Source of the DNA: Diadophis punctatus similis
Taxonomy: Eukaryota; Chordata; Lepidosauria; Squamata; Dipsadidae
Length of the DNA: 64,000 nt
NCBI GenBank assembly: GCA_023053685.1
Contig: JALIGW010000003.1
Span: 46,921,996 to 46,985,995 of the forward strand
Direction of reading: 5' to 3'
Shown here: in pieces, positions 1-10,398 of the stretch
Position numbering within the stretch: the stretch's first letter is position 1
How the letters are laid out: each line of letters begins with the position of its first letter
Translations under genes and position numbers: made by a program
The notes under the pieces: generated by a model
Told to the model about the DNA's origin: nothing
The model's database searches: none
What the model saw: only the letters and a program-made list of their open reading frames with translations

Positions 1-1319
1 GAAGCTGGATATCCTTCTATCTGAAATTATTTAAGAAATTCTGCTCTGAGCAGAAAGTTGATGACATTTCAGGTCATTCCCAACAACATAAATTCTAAGG
101 AACTTTATTTTGGTCTCATGTTTTCATGTAATTTGGAAACATTTTCTCCATATATTAATCATAGGAATTGTCAGATGGAAAAAATTACTCCAAAAGAAGA
201 TTTTTGAATTTTTGTATTACTGCCAAACTTTTCTTCTTTTTACAGAATCTAGTAGCAATTTATGTTCAGCCACCATGCTACAGTGCTAAGTTACCAAAAT
301 CTGCAGTAGCAAGACACTCCCTGTATTAACAACGTTGAACAACAAAATCTTAGTTTTACCTTATTTCAATTCTTTACATAAGATTTCTATCTTTAGGATA
401 TTGTGAATGAAGATGGAAAACAAAAACAACAATGGCATGAAAAAGGACAACAATCAAGACAAATAAATGTAAGAGTAGGTAAAGTATTTTAATTCATGGC
501 CCAGTAAGCATCACTCTGAACACCTTATTATAGTTCAGTAAGTGTGACTCCCAGTATAGGCAGTGTTGCTGTGGGCAATTTGGGATGACATATGGGTGAA
601 CTACTGTGAACTGGGTTTCATTGATATTCATGAACCTTCACATTATACAGAATTCTTTGTTATGAAGCTTGCACATCAAAAAGTATACTTTGGAAGTAGA
701 GCAGAAAAACATACCCCGGAGTTGCTTTGACGGCATGGGACTGATTAATTGAAAGAGACAAGGTCTGTCTCTCCTCCAGAAATAGTTGCCTACCAATTCT
801 GGTGACATAGCAACTGTGCACTGTGGATAAATCTTCTTTGAGAAAAGTGCCTGGAAAAGGATTTACTTTCAGTTTTAGGTAGAAGCCAAATAACTTGTCC
901 TATATCTTTAATCGGTCTCTGCCCAGTCCTGGAACAAATCTTGAATTTAGAGAGAATTTGAATGATTTTGGCTAGATATTTGTTTAGGTTTACTCAGAAG
1001 CAGAATGCCTGCCATTGACTTGCTCTATTCCTGATTCAGAGTTCTTCCCTAAACCGATAACTGTTTGGGAACTTAAAGAGTGCAATTGCTCTATTTTTTT
1101 ATGCTGATATCCTTAAAATAAAATGTTATGGTGCTTCCTGGCATTTTAAAATATTTGTTGGGGAGTTGAAAGAAGAAGTGCTAGAAAGAACTTGGGAAAG
1201 TTAAATTACTTGCTTACCTTATTGTTTTGAAGCTCTCATTCTGAAAATTGTAAGACTTTTTGTCTTGTTTTTTTTTCTACATGCATGCCTTAAAGTACCA
1301 TATTTTGATCATCCCCTTT
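1..1319. other. AT-rich stretch, nothing recognised
   Basis: No coding frame, repeat family or RNA gene could be recognised. There is a T-rich run near 1263-1275. Likely intergenic or intronic DNA. Confidence 0.5.
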
Positions 1320-1745
1320 AAAGCTCTTTATGGCATGGATCAGAGTATCTGAAGAACCATCTCATCCTGATGGGACTAGATCACCCCATTTGTTCCAGTG
1401 AAACGGGCCTATTTTGGATCCTGTTGGCCAAAGAATTTTGGCTGGCAGACTCCAGGAAAAAAGCCTTTTCTGCTATGGCCCCCTCCCTCTGGAATATTCT
1501 GTTGCAAGTGAGATCTGCTCTTACACTCCTGGCCTTCAGGAAGAGCCTGACAGGGGCCTGCTATGTTGGGAATGGATAGAGAAGAGCCCCACCCCCAGGC
1601 CACCCATCATCTTGGTTTTTAGCTTTTCTATTCAAGTTTTCTAATTTTAATTGTTTTCTAGTTCTTTTTTAACCTTTTATTATATTGTAAGTTGCCCAGA
1701 GTCACAGTGTAGCTTGGGTGGTATAGAAATTTAATAAATAAATGC
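1320..1745 (+). mobile_element. L2-like LINE 3' end, decayed
   Basis: Broken frames preserve the signature of a LINE protein C-terminus. Around 1480-1500 a 'PSLWN' motif is read, followed by a leucine- and lysine-rich tail. An AT-rich 3' UTR follows (about 1620-1725) and ends in a TAAATAAAT repeat at 1730-1743, the usual L2-type tail in squamates. The 5' part is missing, as expected from truncated reverse transcription. The family name is inferred from the tail and the C-terminal motif; a CR1-group element remains possible. Confidence 0.6.
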
Positions 1746-1889
1746 TCTTTTGTGGAAATGAAGATGGACATGTTATATTGCTCTTCATTCTCTCCCTCTG
1801 GTGTACATTTCATGAAAAGTATATTTCTTATTTGACACTATTTTTTCCATTTTCTTCCCTCCCTCAACCTACTTCCTTGAAGCCCTGTT

Positions 1890-2068
1890 AATCTACTTGC
1901 ATTTGCATACTTTGCATTTGCATACTTTCAAATTGCTAGGTGGACAGAAGCTGGGGCAAGTAAGGGAGATGACCCCATCCCATGGCGCCCGGGTCTCAAA
2001 CCTGGTCTGTCAGCTTTCCAGCTGATAAGCTCAGTGTCTTCAACTGCTAAGCCATCATGCCCCTCTTT
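1890..2068 (-). mobile_element. tRNA-derived SINE
   Basis: On the minus strand the right end reads like a tRNA head. There is a box A-like TGGCTTAGCAGTTG near 2050 and a box B-like GGTTTGAGAC near 2000. A non-tRNA body runs down to about 1890 and includes the duplicated TTTGCATACT motif at 1901-1930. It is a SINE copy rather than a tRNA gene, because the acceptor stem does not close and a SINE body follows. Confidence 0.6.
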
Positions 2069-2554
2069 CTAAAGGTCTCTTAAACTTAAGCTTTTGTCCT
2101 AAGTGCAATGCAATCACCACCCTATCTCACATGACTGGTTTAGACCAGAAGCAGCAGAAAAAAGAAACCAGTCCTTCTGAGATTGTATCAGAAACACATT
2201 CATTAATATAGAATTTCATTTAAAAAGAACATAAAAATGAAAAGTTTATCACAGGTATAGATAAAAATGGAGGGAGGGTATCACTCAGTGGGATTAAAGC
2301 AGCTTCCAGGATTTGAGTTTTTTTCCCCCCAGACAAATATTTTGGTAGGAAGAATCCTAGATGTGGTTTTCAGGATTATAGATGTCGCCATTTTATGATT
2401 TAAGGAAGACGTAGATGGAATGTTTAAAAAACCATTCTCCTGAACAGCTGTATATCAGATGATACCTCTAGTAAGGATTCCGCTGAAACCAGTAACAGTG
2501 CGATTATCAGAAAGTTCTGCAAGCAACTGTGCATTGGCAAAGCTTATATCTTGC
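2069..2554. other. Unassigned stretch
   Basis: No recognisable gene or repeat family. Only short unsupported frames are present. Confidence 0.45.
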
Positions 2555-2562
2555 TATTAATG

Positions 2563-2698
2563 CAGTGTTTCCCAACCTTGGCAACTTGAACATATCTGGA
2601 CTTCAACTCCCAGAATTCCCCAGCCAGCATTCGCTGGCTGGGGAATTCTGGGAGTTGAAGTCCAGATATCTTCAAGTTGCCAGGGTTGGGAAACACTG
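2563..2698. mobile_element. Palindromic hAT MITE (136 bp), TSD TATTAATG
   Basis: The element starts CAGTGTTTCCC and ends GGGAAACACTG. It is almost one complete inverted repeat, folding about CAGCATTCGCTG near its centre. Exact 8-bp direct repeats TATTAATG flank it at 2555-2562 and 2699-2706. An 8-bp duplication with CAG...CTG ends identifies a hAT-mobilised non-autonomous element. A same-length sister lies at 28159-28294. Confidence 0.92.
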
Positions 2699-2706
2699 TA
2701 TTAATG

Positions 2707-3238
2707 CCACCAATTTGGTGTCCTTGAAAGCAGTATTTGTCCCTTTAAGAGGCCATCAGTAAAGCCAGCTTTGCTATTGAGGAAAAGTCACAGTTGTTAC
2801 ACAAAAGCTAAGAAAAAGCTGGGAATACTACTTCCTCAAGTATAGATGTAAAGAATGGCAGCCTGTGAGTGAAGTAATAATTTATATGAGTTATAGGTGA
2901 GCTGAATTATGTTGAGTTTATAGATTCTTGTATTATGCTGAAATAAACAAAAGATGTTGAAAAATTTCTAGCAAGTAGAGTAAATTTGGCAAATTGCTTT
3001 TTCTCAGCAAGTCTTTAGGTCTTCTAACAACTCTGTGAAAGATGGAAATATAACTTTCTTCATTTGGTTATTTCAGCTAATGCAGTGCAGGAAAATGAGT
3101 TGCAGTTTCCCATTAGTTCTCGTTCAGTTTGAAAATGTAAGGTCCCCAAAATGTACTTGAGCCACCAGAATGCCAAAGATAGAGACCCAAGAAGAGGATC
3201 GGAAAAAATATCAGCTTTTGTTTGTGCAAAAAAGAACT
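2707..3238. other. Unassigned stretch
   Basis: AT-rich, with no recognisable gene or repeat. Confidence 0.45.
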
Positions 3239-3246
3239 GGGTAGAC

Positions 3247-3859
3247 TAAGGTGACCAGACATCCCGCTTTTGGCGGGACAGTCCCGCTTTTTAATAATTT
3301 GTCCCGCATCCCGCGGCATTTCAAAACAGTCCCGCTTTTTTAATTTGAATTTGCCCTGCACACCCCTCTGCCTCCTGCCTCGCCTGCCTCCTCCTGCCAG
3401 GCGGGGAGGGAGGGCAGTGAGAGGGGCAGCGGCGGTCTTGCCTGTTCGTCGCCGCAGAGCCAAAGAAGCTGGTGGCGTTCGCGGTGCAGGGCTTCCCCCG
3501 CCCGCTTTCCCCAGCCGCCGGGACACCGCCATTTGCGTTCTTTCACCCTCTGTGCAAGCAGAACGCTTTGCGTGTGCGCAGAGGGCAAAAGAATGGAAAT
3601 GGTGGTGTCCCGGCGGCCAGGAAAAGAGGCGGGGGAAGCCCCGCACTGCGAACACCATCAGCTTCTTCGGCTCTGCGGCGACGAACAGGTAAGCCTGCGC
3701 CGGTAGGAACCCACCCCTGGCTGCGAGAAAGGGGGGGTGTTTGGGGGGGGGTGCACAAAGCTGCAGGATAAGAGAGACGGACCCCTCCCATCTTGCTCCC
3801 CTAGAAACCCTCCCATCAATGGTTTCCCGCTTTACAAATATTAAAATCTGGTCACCTTA
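3247..3859. mobile_element. hAT-type MITE with TAAGGTGACC ends, TSD GGGTAGAC
   Basis: The ends are TAAGGTGACCAGAC and TCTGGTCACCTTA. Exact 8-bp duplications GGGTAGAC lie at 3239-3246 and 3860-3867. Internally the left arm has repeated CCCGCTTT/GTCCCGC motifs, and 3821-3830 has a matching CCCGCTT. The centre (about 3421-3719) is GC-rich and belongs to another MITE family (see that entry). Frames of up to 181 codons in this interval are by-products of the GC-rich repeat and not genes. Confidence 0.85.
3421..3719. mobile_element. CAGGGGTGGG-family MITE core inside the TAAGGTGACC element
   Basis: From about 3433 the sequence runs GGTCTTGCCTGTTCGTCGCC..., and it ends CCGGTAGGAACCCACCCCTG. This is the same interior and right end as the TSD-verified element at 46391-46700. 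The left end is degraded: AGGGGCAGCGGCGG stands where CAGGGGTGGGTTCC would be expected. Candidate duplications GCAGTGAG (3414-3421) and GCTGCGAG (3720-3727) match at 6 of 8 positions. A nested insertion is the simplest reading; a shared or exchanged core is the alternative. Confidence 0.65.
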
Positions 3860-3867
3860 GGGTAGAC

Positions 3868-5729
3868 CATTCCACAACATGCAGACAAAGAGCATGCAGT
3901 GAATGCTTGGGGAAGGTATTGTGTCCTTTTATACCTTCAGAGACATCAGCTTAGTACCCAATTCTGGCCCCTTGGCCCATGCCTTCCTTGTAGTCCTGCA
4001 CTGGCTGTGCAGCAAGGAACAGGGGGGCTGGGTGCTTAGCAACACAGGTATTTGCCCAATGTGACCCTGCCAAACCTTGCTTCTTGAGATATCCACCAGG
4101 CATGGAGTTGTACAAAAAAACAAGATAACATAAGTTAGATCACTGAGAAAAGCAAATGGCAGAGGCAATTCTAATTCTTACAGGAGCAAAGCAATTCTTA
4201 CACAAGTGAAATAGCAAGTTATTATTATGTCCCAGTAATTCTACCTATCCTACTATTATTACATCCCTTCAATAACAAGGAATTTGCTTTCTAAGTTCCT
4301 TTCAAAGGAGAAGAAAATGTAAGTGAAATTCTCCTGAGTGTGGTATTCTTGGTCTTGGCTATAAAATAACTAAGGATGGGTGCAGATGTCTTTCACTGTA
4401 CAATGATTCATCTGTACAGCAACCTTCCCTGGCTTCCCAGGCTCCAGTTAAATCCCAAGTGGAAATATGTCATGGTGCTTCTTCAGCCTGTGAAATATGG
4501 ACAACCTAAGAAGCTTCAGATACTTCTGTGACAAAACACAGTAATACCAACAAGAGAATTCTCTGCCCCTTCCAATCTCTCAGGTCCCTTGAGAAAAAGT
4601 TCATTTCCTAAATAGTGGAAAACTTTAAAGAAGTTTACAAAGCGGATCTTGGCACAGCATGTATTTAAACCATATCTGCAAGAGTGCCTGCAAGAGAAAG
4701 AGAGAGTGGAGAGAAGATTTGATAGTAGAAATCTTAAATCTATATTTTAAAACTGAAAAAAAAAACACCTTACAGCTTTAAGCCAGCACCACTGCTTACA
4801 AAACCAGTACAAATTAAGCACAGTAGATGGAGCCATTTCCCTTTATAGACCCTGCCCCTTGCTGACACCTGCCCAGTGCTCTTCTGGGCAGGACTCACAG
4901 TGGCTTTTCCAAAGAGCAGACTGTCACGGTGTGAATAATTGTCAGTTGTATGTATATGCAGGGTGATGCACCCCTATTCTAATATTATGGTACATTCCAA
5001 TACAAGCAGAACACGTGATGTGATCTTCTGCGAATGTGTGCATTCCTGATTCTCCATTAATCACTTCTGCCTTTGACTCTGACCAGAACGGTCATGATTT
5101 ATTAGCAAAGATGTAACTATTCAGAATTTATTGTTTTTGTACCGAAATAAATATTTTCTATTAGACTTTTAATCTCGGTTTTATTTCTAACTGTCTGAAT
5201 TCCAAGAGAAAGATCAACATCGCCTCCATGGGGACTTATTCTCCCCTTAACACAGACACTGAAGGCACAGCCCCAGTGAACTACTTAACCCACCTCCTTT
5301 AAGACTTGCAGTGTTTATGCCTATTCTTCTGGCAATAGGTAGGGTAGGGGATTTTCCTGGGAAGATCGAAAACAGCCCACAGTTTTTCTCACCACAATAG
5401 TGCAGAAAAGAGCGTAGCTGCCATGTTGAAGTTGAAATGGCCTCCTAATAGGTACAAAAACCACAAAGGAAAGAGGAATAGAAAATGACAGTAGGCGGGT
5501 ATGACCTTCAGTGTAGTTCTTCCAAAGCTGCTGCCCATGTTATCATTTCTGATTGGAAATAATAAGACACCTGAGGGAAACAGCATGATGGTGACAGGTA
5601 GCGGCTTCATTGTGTCTTAAAAATTAACAAATGCATTATGAAGTAAGTCCATCTTCATCAAGTTAAGGACTTGTAGGAATGAAAAACTCTATCTTCATAC
5701 TCCCCAGCCAGCAAAGATTGTACTATTAT

Positions 5730-5732
<3 letters not shown>
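3868..5732. other. Unassigned 1.9-kb stretch
   Basis: No gene, LINE motif or SINE head was recognised. The longest open frame is under 80 codons and has no supporting motif. Confidence 0.45.

Positions 5733-5786
<54 letters not shown>
5733..5786. repeat. (AC)27 microsatellite
   Basis: Uninterrupted AC dinucleotide run of 54 bases. Confidence 0.97.
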
Positions 5787-5788
<2 letters not shown>

Positions 5789-6011
5789 CCAGTGAAGGGA
5801 GTCAGGTTGGGAAATGGCATATATTTATTTACTGATACAGTAAAGCTAAATAGGGTTTGAAAGGTCAAAATCAACATTTTGACTTACAGCAAGATGCTAA
5901 TACACAGCCAATGCAGAGCCTGGAGTGTTCAGGTAATGTGTTTGGCAGCATATCCCCATTCCCCACGAATAAACAGGAGGCTGAATTCTGGACTATTTGA
6001 AGCTTCTAGAT

Positions 6012-6606
6012 CCGTGATGGCGGATGCGTGCCACAGGTGGCACCCAGAGCCTTCTCTGCGGGCACACGAGCTGTCACCCAGCTTAGCTCCACCGCACATG
6101 CACGTGCAGCTCCTGCTGGCTAGCTGATTTTCTGGTATCTGCCGCACATGCGCAGAGGGCAGGGCACATGCGGGAGATGCGAGTGCATGCATGGGGTGGG
6201 GGGTCATGCATGCTTATGTGGGAGGTGGGGGAGCATGGGGGGTTGCGGTGCCCCCCGCAGCCCGTTTTTGGTCCCAGGAGGCTGCAGGGTGGCCTCTAGG
6301 CCCAAAATGGGGCAGGGGGACATGTGTACATGTGCAGGGAGTGGAGGAGCATGGGGGGGTCATGCACCCATGTGCAGGGTGGGGGGACTGTGGGGGTCAT
6401 GCACCCATGCGCAGGGTGGGGGGACTGTGGGAGTCATGCACATGTGCACGGGGGCAAGGGGAGCACCGGGGGTCACACGCACATGCACAGGGATGGGGAG
6501 CACGGGGGGTCACACGCACATTGCATTTTGGGTGCCGGCACACGCACACGCGCTATTGCGCACACACGCTTTCCGCATGCGACGAGAAAAAGGTTAGCCA
6601 TCACTG
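6012..6606. mobile_element. hAT MITE, CAGTGATGGCG family, TSD TTCTAGAT
   Basis: Left end CCGTGATGGCGGA (first bases mutated), right end AAAAGGTTAGCCATCACTG. Exact duplications TTCTAGAT lie at 6004-6011 and 6607-6614. The interior is G-rich with degenerate tandem units (about 6340-6440) in which CATGCACCCATG and GCAGGGTGGGG recur. This tandem structure creates several overlapping false open frames of 100-150 codons. Sisters lie at 35689-36150 and 41988-42446. Confidence 0.88.
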
Positions 6607-6689
6607 TTCTAGATAGTTTTAAAAACAGTCCTACCTAGAATACGCTGCAGTTATCTATACCAATGTCACTGCTGAGAAATTCTTCCATT

Positions 6690-7041
6690 CAGGAAGATTG
6701 CATGTGGAGGTTGGAGAAGAATATTCCTGGCACAGGTTCCAATTGTCCATCCATGATTCCAGGAGGACACTCAAGTCATAAACATGCTTCTTCATGGGCA
6801 GTGCCATCTATCAAGATACATCTGTAGACATCAGCAACCCACAATAGACAGACAGCTAAGTTAGAGTTCACTTTCATTCTATTTCCTCACCACCCAGGCC
6901 CTCCAGACTTTGGGTCAAGATAATGACATTATCTATGCTATGACCCATTGTAGTGATGTACAGTTGAGAATCATCAACATACTGTACATACCAAATTCCA
7001 CACTGTCTGATGACCTCTTCCAGTAGCTTCATGTACTATAG
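6690..7041 (-). mobile_element. L2-like LINE reverse transcriptase, part 2 (catalytic motif region)
   Basis: Minus-strand translation after the hAT insertion resumes with MKLLEEVIRQ-like residues. It continues into a YVDDSQLYI-type motif near 6960-6985, a variant of the YADD catalytic box of non-LTR reverse transcriptases. Frames are broken further 3'. The part upstream in the element lies at 7459-7980. Confidence 0.7.
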
Positions 7042-7450
7042 CAGTGGTGGGTTCCTACCGGTGCGGTCCACTCTACCGCACCAGTAGTGGCCTGCCGATG
7101 ATGTTATTTGCGCGCGACACCAGTCCGTCGTCTTCATCAGTCCGTCGCGCATCGCCATCTTTTTTTCAGAATTTTTTGGCTTCTTTTGCTTCCTGTGTAT
7201 GCGCAGAAGCAAAATCTTGTGAGGGGGCGTGCAAGAGAGATTTTGGTGATTTTTTGCTTCCACGCATGCACGGAAGCAAAAAAATCACCGAAATCATACA
7301 CATGTGCGTCCCCTCGCAAGATTTTGCTTCCGTGCATGCGCAGAAGCAAAATCGCATGAGGGGTGCACATGTAGCGTGTGCATGCGCACACAAAACATGG
7401 AGATGTGCGCACAGTGCACCGGTAGCAACTTCGAGAGCAACCCTCCCCTG
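7042..7450. mobile_element. hAT MITE, CAGGGGTGGG family (409 bp), TSD TACTATAG
   Basis: Starts CAGTGGTGGGTTCCTACCGG and ends in a decayed CCCTCCCCTG. Exact duplications TACTATAG lie at 7034-7041 and 7451-7458. The interior contains repeated GCAGAAGCAAAAT motifs in alternating orientation and several CATGCGCAGAAGC units. It sits inside the reverse-transcriptase domain of an antisense LINE. Confidence 0.92.
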
Positions 7451-7458
7451 TACTATAG

Positions 7459-7980
7459 ATGTTAAAAAGTAGGGGACAGAGACCCAAGCTTTGTGGCACA
7501 CTGCAAAGAAAGGGCCGCCTGACTGATCTTTTCTCCTCCATTATTACTGAGTGGAACCAGTCATTGAAAAGGAGTGAAAGCATTGCAAAACAGTTTCCCC
7601 AATCTTTAGCCACTGCATTTGATCAAGAAGAATTCCATGATCAAAGGTATCAAAAGCTGCCGAGTCACCCAGAATTACAAGAGGGGATGCAGTTACAACA
7701 AAGGTTACAATAAAAATGATCAAATCAGAAAAACAATGCCATCTCAGTCTCAGGCCTAGTGTCTGAATGCTAAATTAAAAAGTTTTAGTTCATCTATTTC
7801 CTCTAGTATGTCTTGAAGCTGTGTAGTCTCCGTGGTCTCAACAATCTTCCTCCAAAAAGCAAGGTTAAATGCAGAGCAATAACTATCAAATGTGGATGAG
7901 TTCAGGGAGAGGCTCTTGAGAAAGGGGGGTAGACTACTGTTTCTTTCAAATGTGCTGGCAACACTTCTTCCCATAAGCAG
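7459..7980 (-). mobile_element. L2-like LINE reverse transcriptase, part 1
   Basis: On the minus strand a degraded AFDT.DH.ILL motif reads near 7630-7660. A PQSLGLCPLLFNIY motif at 7459-7500 corresponds to the conserved PQGS.L.PLLFNIY block of L2/CR1-group reverse transcriptases. The reading frame is cut by the hAT insertion just after LLFNIY. Stops and frameshifts show the copy was dead. Confidence 0.7.
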
Positions 7981-8384
7981 TCACTGACCACCTGTTGGAG
8001 CCAATCTGTCATCACTCCTCTAACCTCAGAAGCCAGGAGCCAAGGATCAAGCGCCAGGGACAAGTGGCCAGGAACAAGCAAGTGAACACAGTATCCAATT
8101 CATCTGAGTTCATAGGCCGATAACAAGGCTCGACCTTGCCCCAGTCACCCCAATGGACTCTGGCCATGAAGAGTTGAAACTTATGCAAATTTGACTGGTT
8201 TTGTCTGCAAAATGAGATGTGAAATGCTCACATAAGGCAGATTTACAGGTACAAGTAGCATGTTTGTCAAAGCAATTAGGAGGAGAACTAAATATGCTGT
8301 ATTTTGCTTCCCAAATTGCTGTAGAGGGTGCTCAAACCTGAGCTTCCAACACTGCATTTATCTCTTTGCTTCTTGTTTTCTCAG

Positions 8385-8651
8385 AGGTTCCCAGTAACCA
8401 AAGAAATGTCAAAGGCTTGTCAACAGGAAAGCTGCTTAGGAACAATGACATCAAGTTCCCATGTTACCACTGAGTGCCAAACTGCCTGCAAGTTCACTGG
8501 GAAACCCCCCAAGTGCCTGCTGGAGATTGTCCAGATTCACAAGGGTCAGGTCTATTTGCCTGAGTGTGCAAATTTCTCCAGACTGGAAGTGGGAAGAATA
8601 GTTGAAATTCCTACCTGCCCCCTTCAGATTACGGACAAAAGGAAGGTCTAA
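8385..8651 (+). CDS. Candidate terminal coding exon, unidentified, Cys-rich
   Basis: A strong acceptor-like tract TTCTTGTTTTCTCAG ends at 8384. From 8385 a phase-0 frame runs 88 codons to a TAA at 8649-8651. The predicted piece is hydrophilic and has seven cysteines (for example TTECQTACKF and VYLPECANF). It shows no LINE motif and no transposon signature. I do not recognise the family. The frame also stays open 5' of the acceptor to an ATG at 8328, so an unspliced reading is possible. A chance frame of this length cannot be excluded in 64 kb. Confidence 0.25.
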   Translation, partial: RFPVTKEMSKACQQESCLGTMTSSSHVTTECQTACKFTGKPPKCLLEIVQIHKGQVYLPECANFSRLEVGRIVEIPTCPLQITDKRKV

Positions 8652-9208
8652 TGGGGCCCCACTTAAATGTGTTGGGAACAAGACTACCTGGAATAAGCCC
8701 ATAATTACCTATATGAACCAGGCTGAGACCGGGAAGATTGAAAGCACCCAATCTCAAAAGGAGAACTGCACACCAACAGCAACCTGATACTGTATACAAC
8801 GGCTGTTAATACAACAATACTGAATATATTTTTTTTAAAAAAAATCAAGTTGTCAGCAAGCTAATTTGAGTTCCATTCAATGGACCACTCAGTTCCTTTT
8901 AATCTCTTGCTTAAATTCAGTGCCCAATCTTCCTGACATGGGGAATGCTTGCCAGTGCAAAGGCCCATTTAATGACTCTGACAGACTGTCCGCTACATGA
9001 AAACCTCCGAAAGAGTACATTCACTTGGCTTTATTGTACTACAGCCTTCCTTCTTTCGTTTATACTTTCCTGCGAATTATGTAAAACCTTGGCACTACAA
9101 CATAATCAATATGGATTATGTTCTATGGAGAATCATAAAAAAAGAAAAAAGAAAACAAGACATGATCCTGTCCCCAAGAAACTTATACTGAAGGAATAAG
9201 TAAGTTAC
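8652..9208. other. Unassigned stretch
   Basis: No gene recognised. A/T runs occur near 8829-8846. If 8385-8651 is a real exon, this would be its 3' UTR side. Confidence 0.4.
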
Positions 9209-9216
9209 TGTATACA

Positions 9217-9507
9217 CAGGGGTGGGTTCTAACTTACCTCGCCACCGGTTCGCTTCCTCCCGCGCCGCATGGGCACGCGCACATTACACACTGTGCAGCT
9301 GCACAGTGCCAAAACCAAGCTTTTGCGCATGCACAGAAGCAAAAAACAGCTTCTGCACGTGCGCAGAAGCAAAAAACAAGATGGCGGCGCTGTAGAGCCG
9401 GTTCATGGGTGTGGCCAACTGGCAATCGCTCCCAGTTCAGCAAGCGGAGGGAAATTCCTGCTACCGGTTCTATAGAACCGGTCCAAACCGGGAGCAACCC
9501 ACCTCTG
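9217..9507. mobile_element. hAT MITE, CAGGGGTGGG family (291 bp)
   Basis: Starts CAGGGGTGGGTTCTAACTTAC and ends GGGAGCAACCCACCTCTG. Flanks are TGTATACA (9209-9216) and GTTATACA (9508-9515), a 6 of 8 match. The left end carries the reverse complement of the family's splice-donor-like AGGTAAGT. The interior has three GCAGAAGCAAAA(A) units and paired GGTTCTATAGAACCGG. Confidence 0.85.
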
Positions 9508-9515
9508 GTTATACA

Positions 9516-9998
9516 TCTCCAGATACAATTGTTTTCTTTTGGAGTAAAAAAATTGCTTTCCTCTAGCAAAAGAACAGTATGCTGATTTTCTTTAATGGAA
9601 TCATTACATTACAATCACAAAGAACATTACAATCCAAGAACCAAGAACTCCAATGTGTAGGAAGTGAGGACAGACATTATGAAGAATTCAAGGATTTTTC
9701 ACTCTCATGATCTGAATATAGGTTTATTTGATTGTCCAATGATGACACCTCTTAAAATTTGACAAAGGATCCATTCCTGTGTTTCAACAGCTTTGGACTG
9801 AAGCAATTTTTCAGGTGATATATGTATTATGGCCAATAGTTCTCTGTTTGAGAACACTGCTCTCCAATGCATTCAAGACTGATATATTCAGTCATAATCA
9901 ATCTCTGGATACAGAATTTGCAGTGGAGATGGTAGTAGGGAAGGTAGCGTCTTGTTCTATGGCTTAGGTAACAAAATCTCTTACTCAGTTCTTGGGCT
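9516..9998. other. Unassigned stretch
   Basis: AT-rich, nothing recognised. Confidence 0.45.
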
Positions 9999-10010
9999 TC
10001 AAAAGGAATT

Positions 10011-10386
10011 TTTGTTGTTGTTGTTATTAGTTGCAAAATCGTGTCCGATCCATTGCGACCCCATGGACAATGTTCCTCCAAGCCTTCCTGTCCTCTACCA
10101 TCCCCTGGAGTCCATTTAATCTCACGCCTACTGCTTCAGTGACTCCATCGAGCCACCTCATTCTCTGTCGTCCCCTTCTTCTTTGCCCTCAATCTTTCCC
10201 AGAATTAGGCTCTTCTCCAGTGAGTCCTTCCTTCTCATTTGGTGGCCAAAATATTTGAGTTTCATCTTCAGGATCTGGCCTTCTAAAGAGCAGTCAGGGT
10301 TGATCTCCTCTAGGACTGACCGGTTTGATTGCCTTGCAGTCCAAGGGACTCGCAGGAGTCTTCTCCAGCACCATAGTTCAAAGGCC
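10011..10386 (-). mobile_element. BovB (RTE-clade) LINE 3' end, 5'-truncated
   Basis: The minus-strand translation reads FELWCWRRLLRVPWTARQSN and then EEINPDCSLEGQILKMKL, the diagnostic C-terminal region of BovB. It ends with the GTTGTTGTTGTTATTAGTTGC tail seen on the plus strand at 10012-10033. A 12-bp duplication TCAAAAGGAATT flanks it (9999-10010 and 10387-10398). A frameshift after KIEGK breaks the last part of the protein. Only the last ~110 codons are present. Confidence 0.93.
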
Positions 10387-10398
10387 TCAAAAGGAATT

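Noticed and set aside
3113..3692. 181- and 140-codon overlapping frames
   Set aside because: Opposite-strand frames through a GC-rich palindromic MITE core, with no protein motif.
6148..6638. Gly/Cys/His-rich frames of 104-149 codons
   Set aside because: They come from G-rich tandem units inside the 6012-6606 hAT MITE, in three frames at once.
7056..7075. Promoter-like palindromes CCGGTGCGG at MITE ends
   Set aside because: They are the conserved subterminal repeats of the hAT family, likely transposase-binding rather than host promoter elements.
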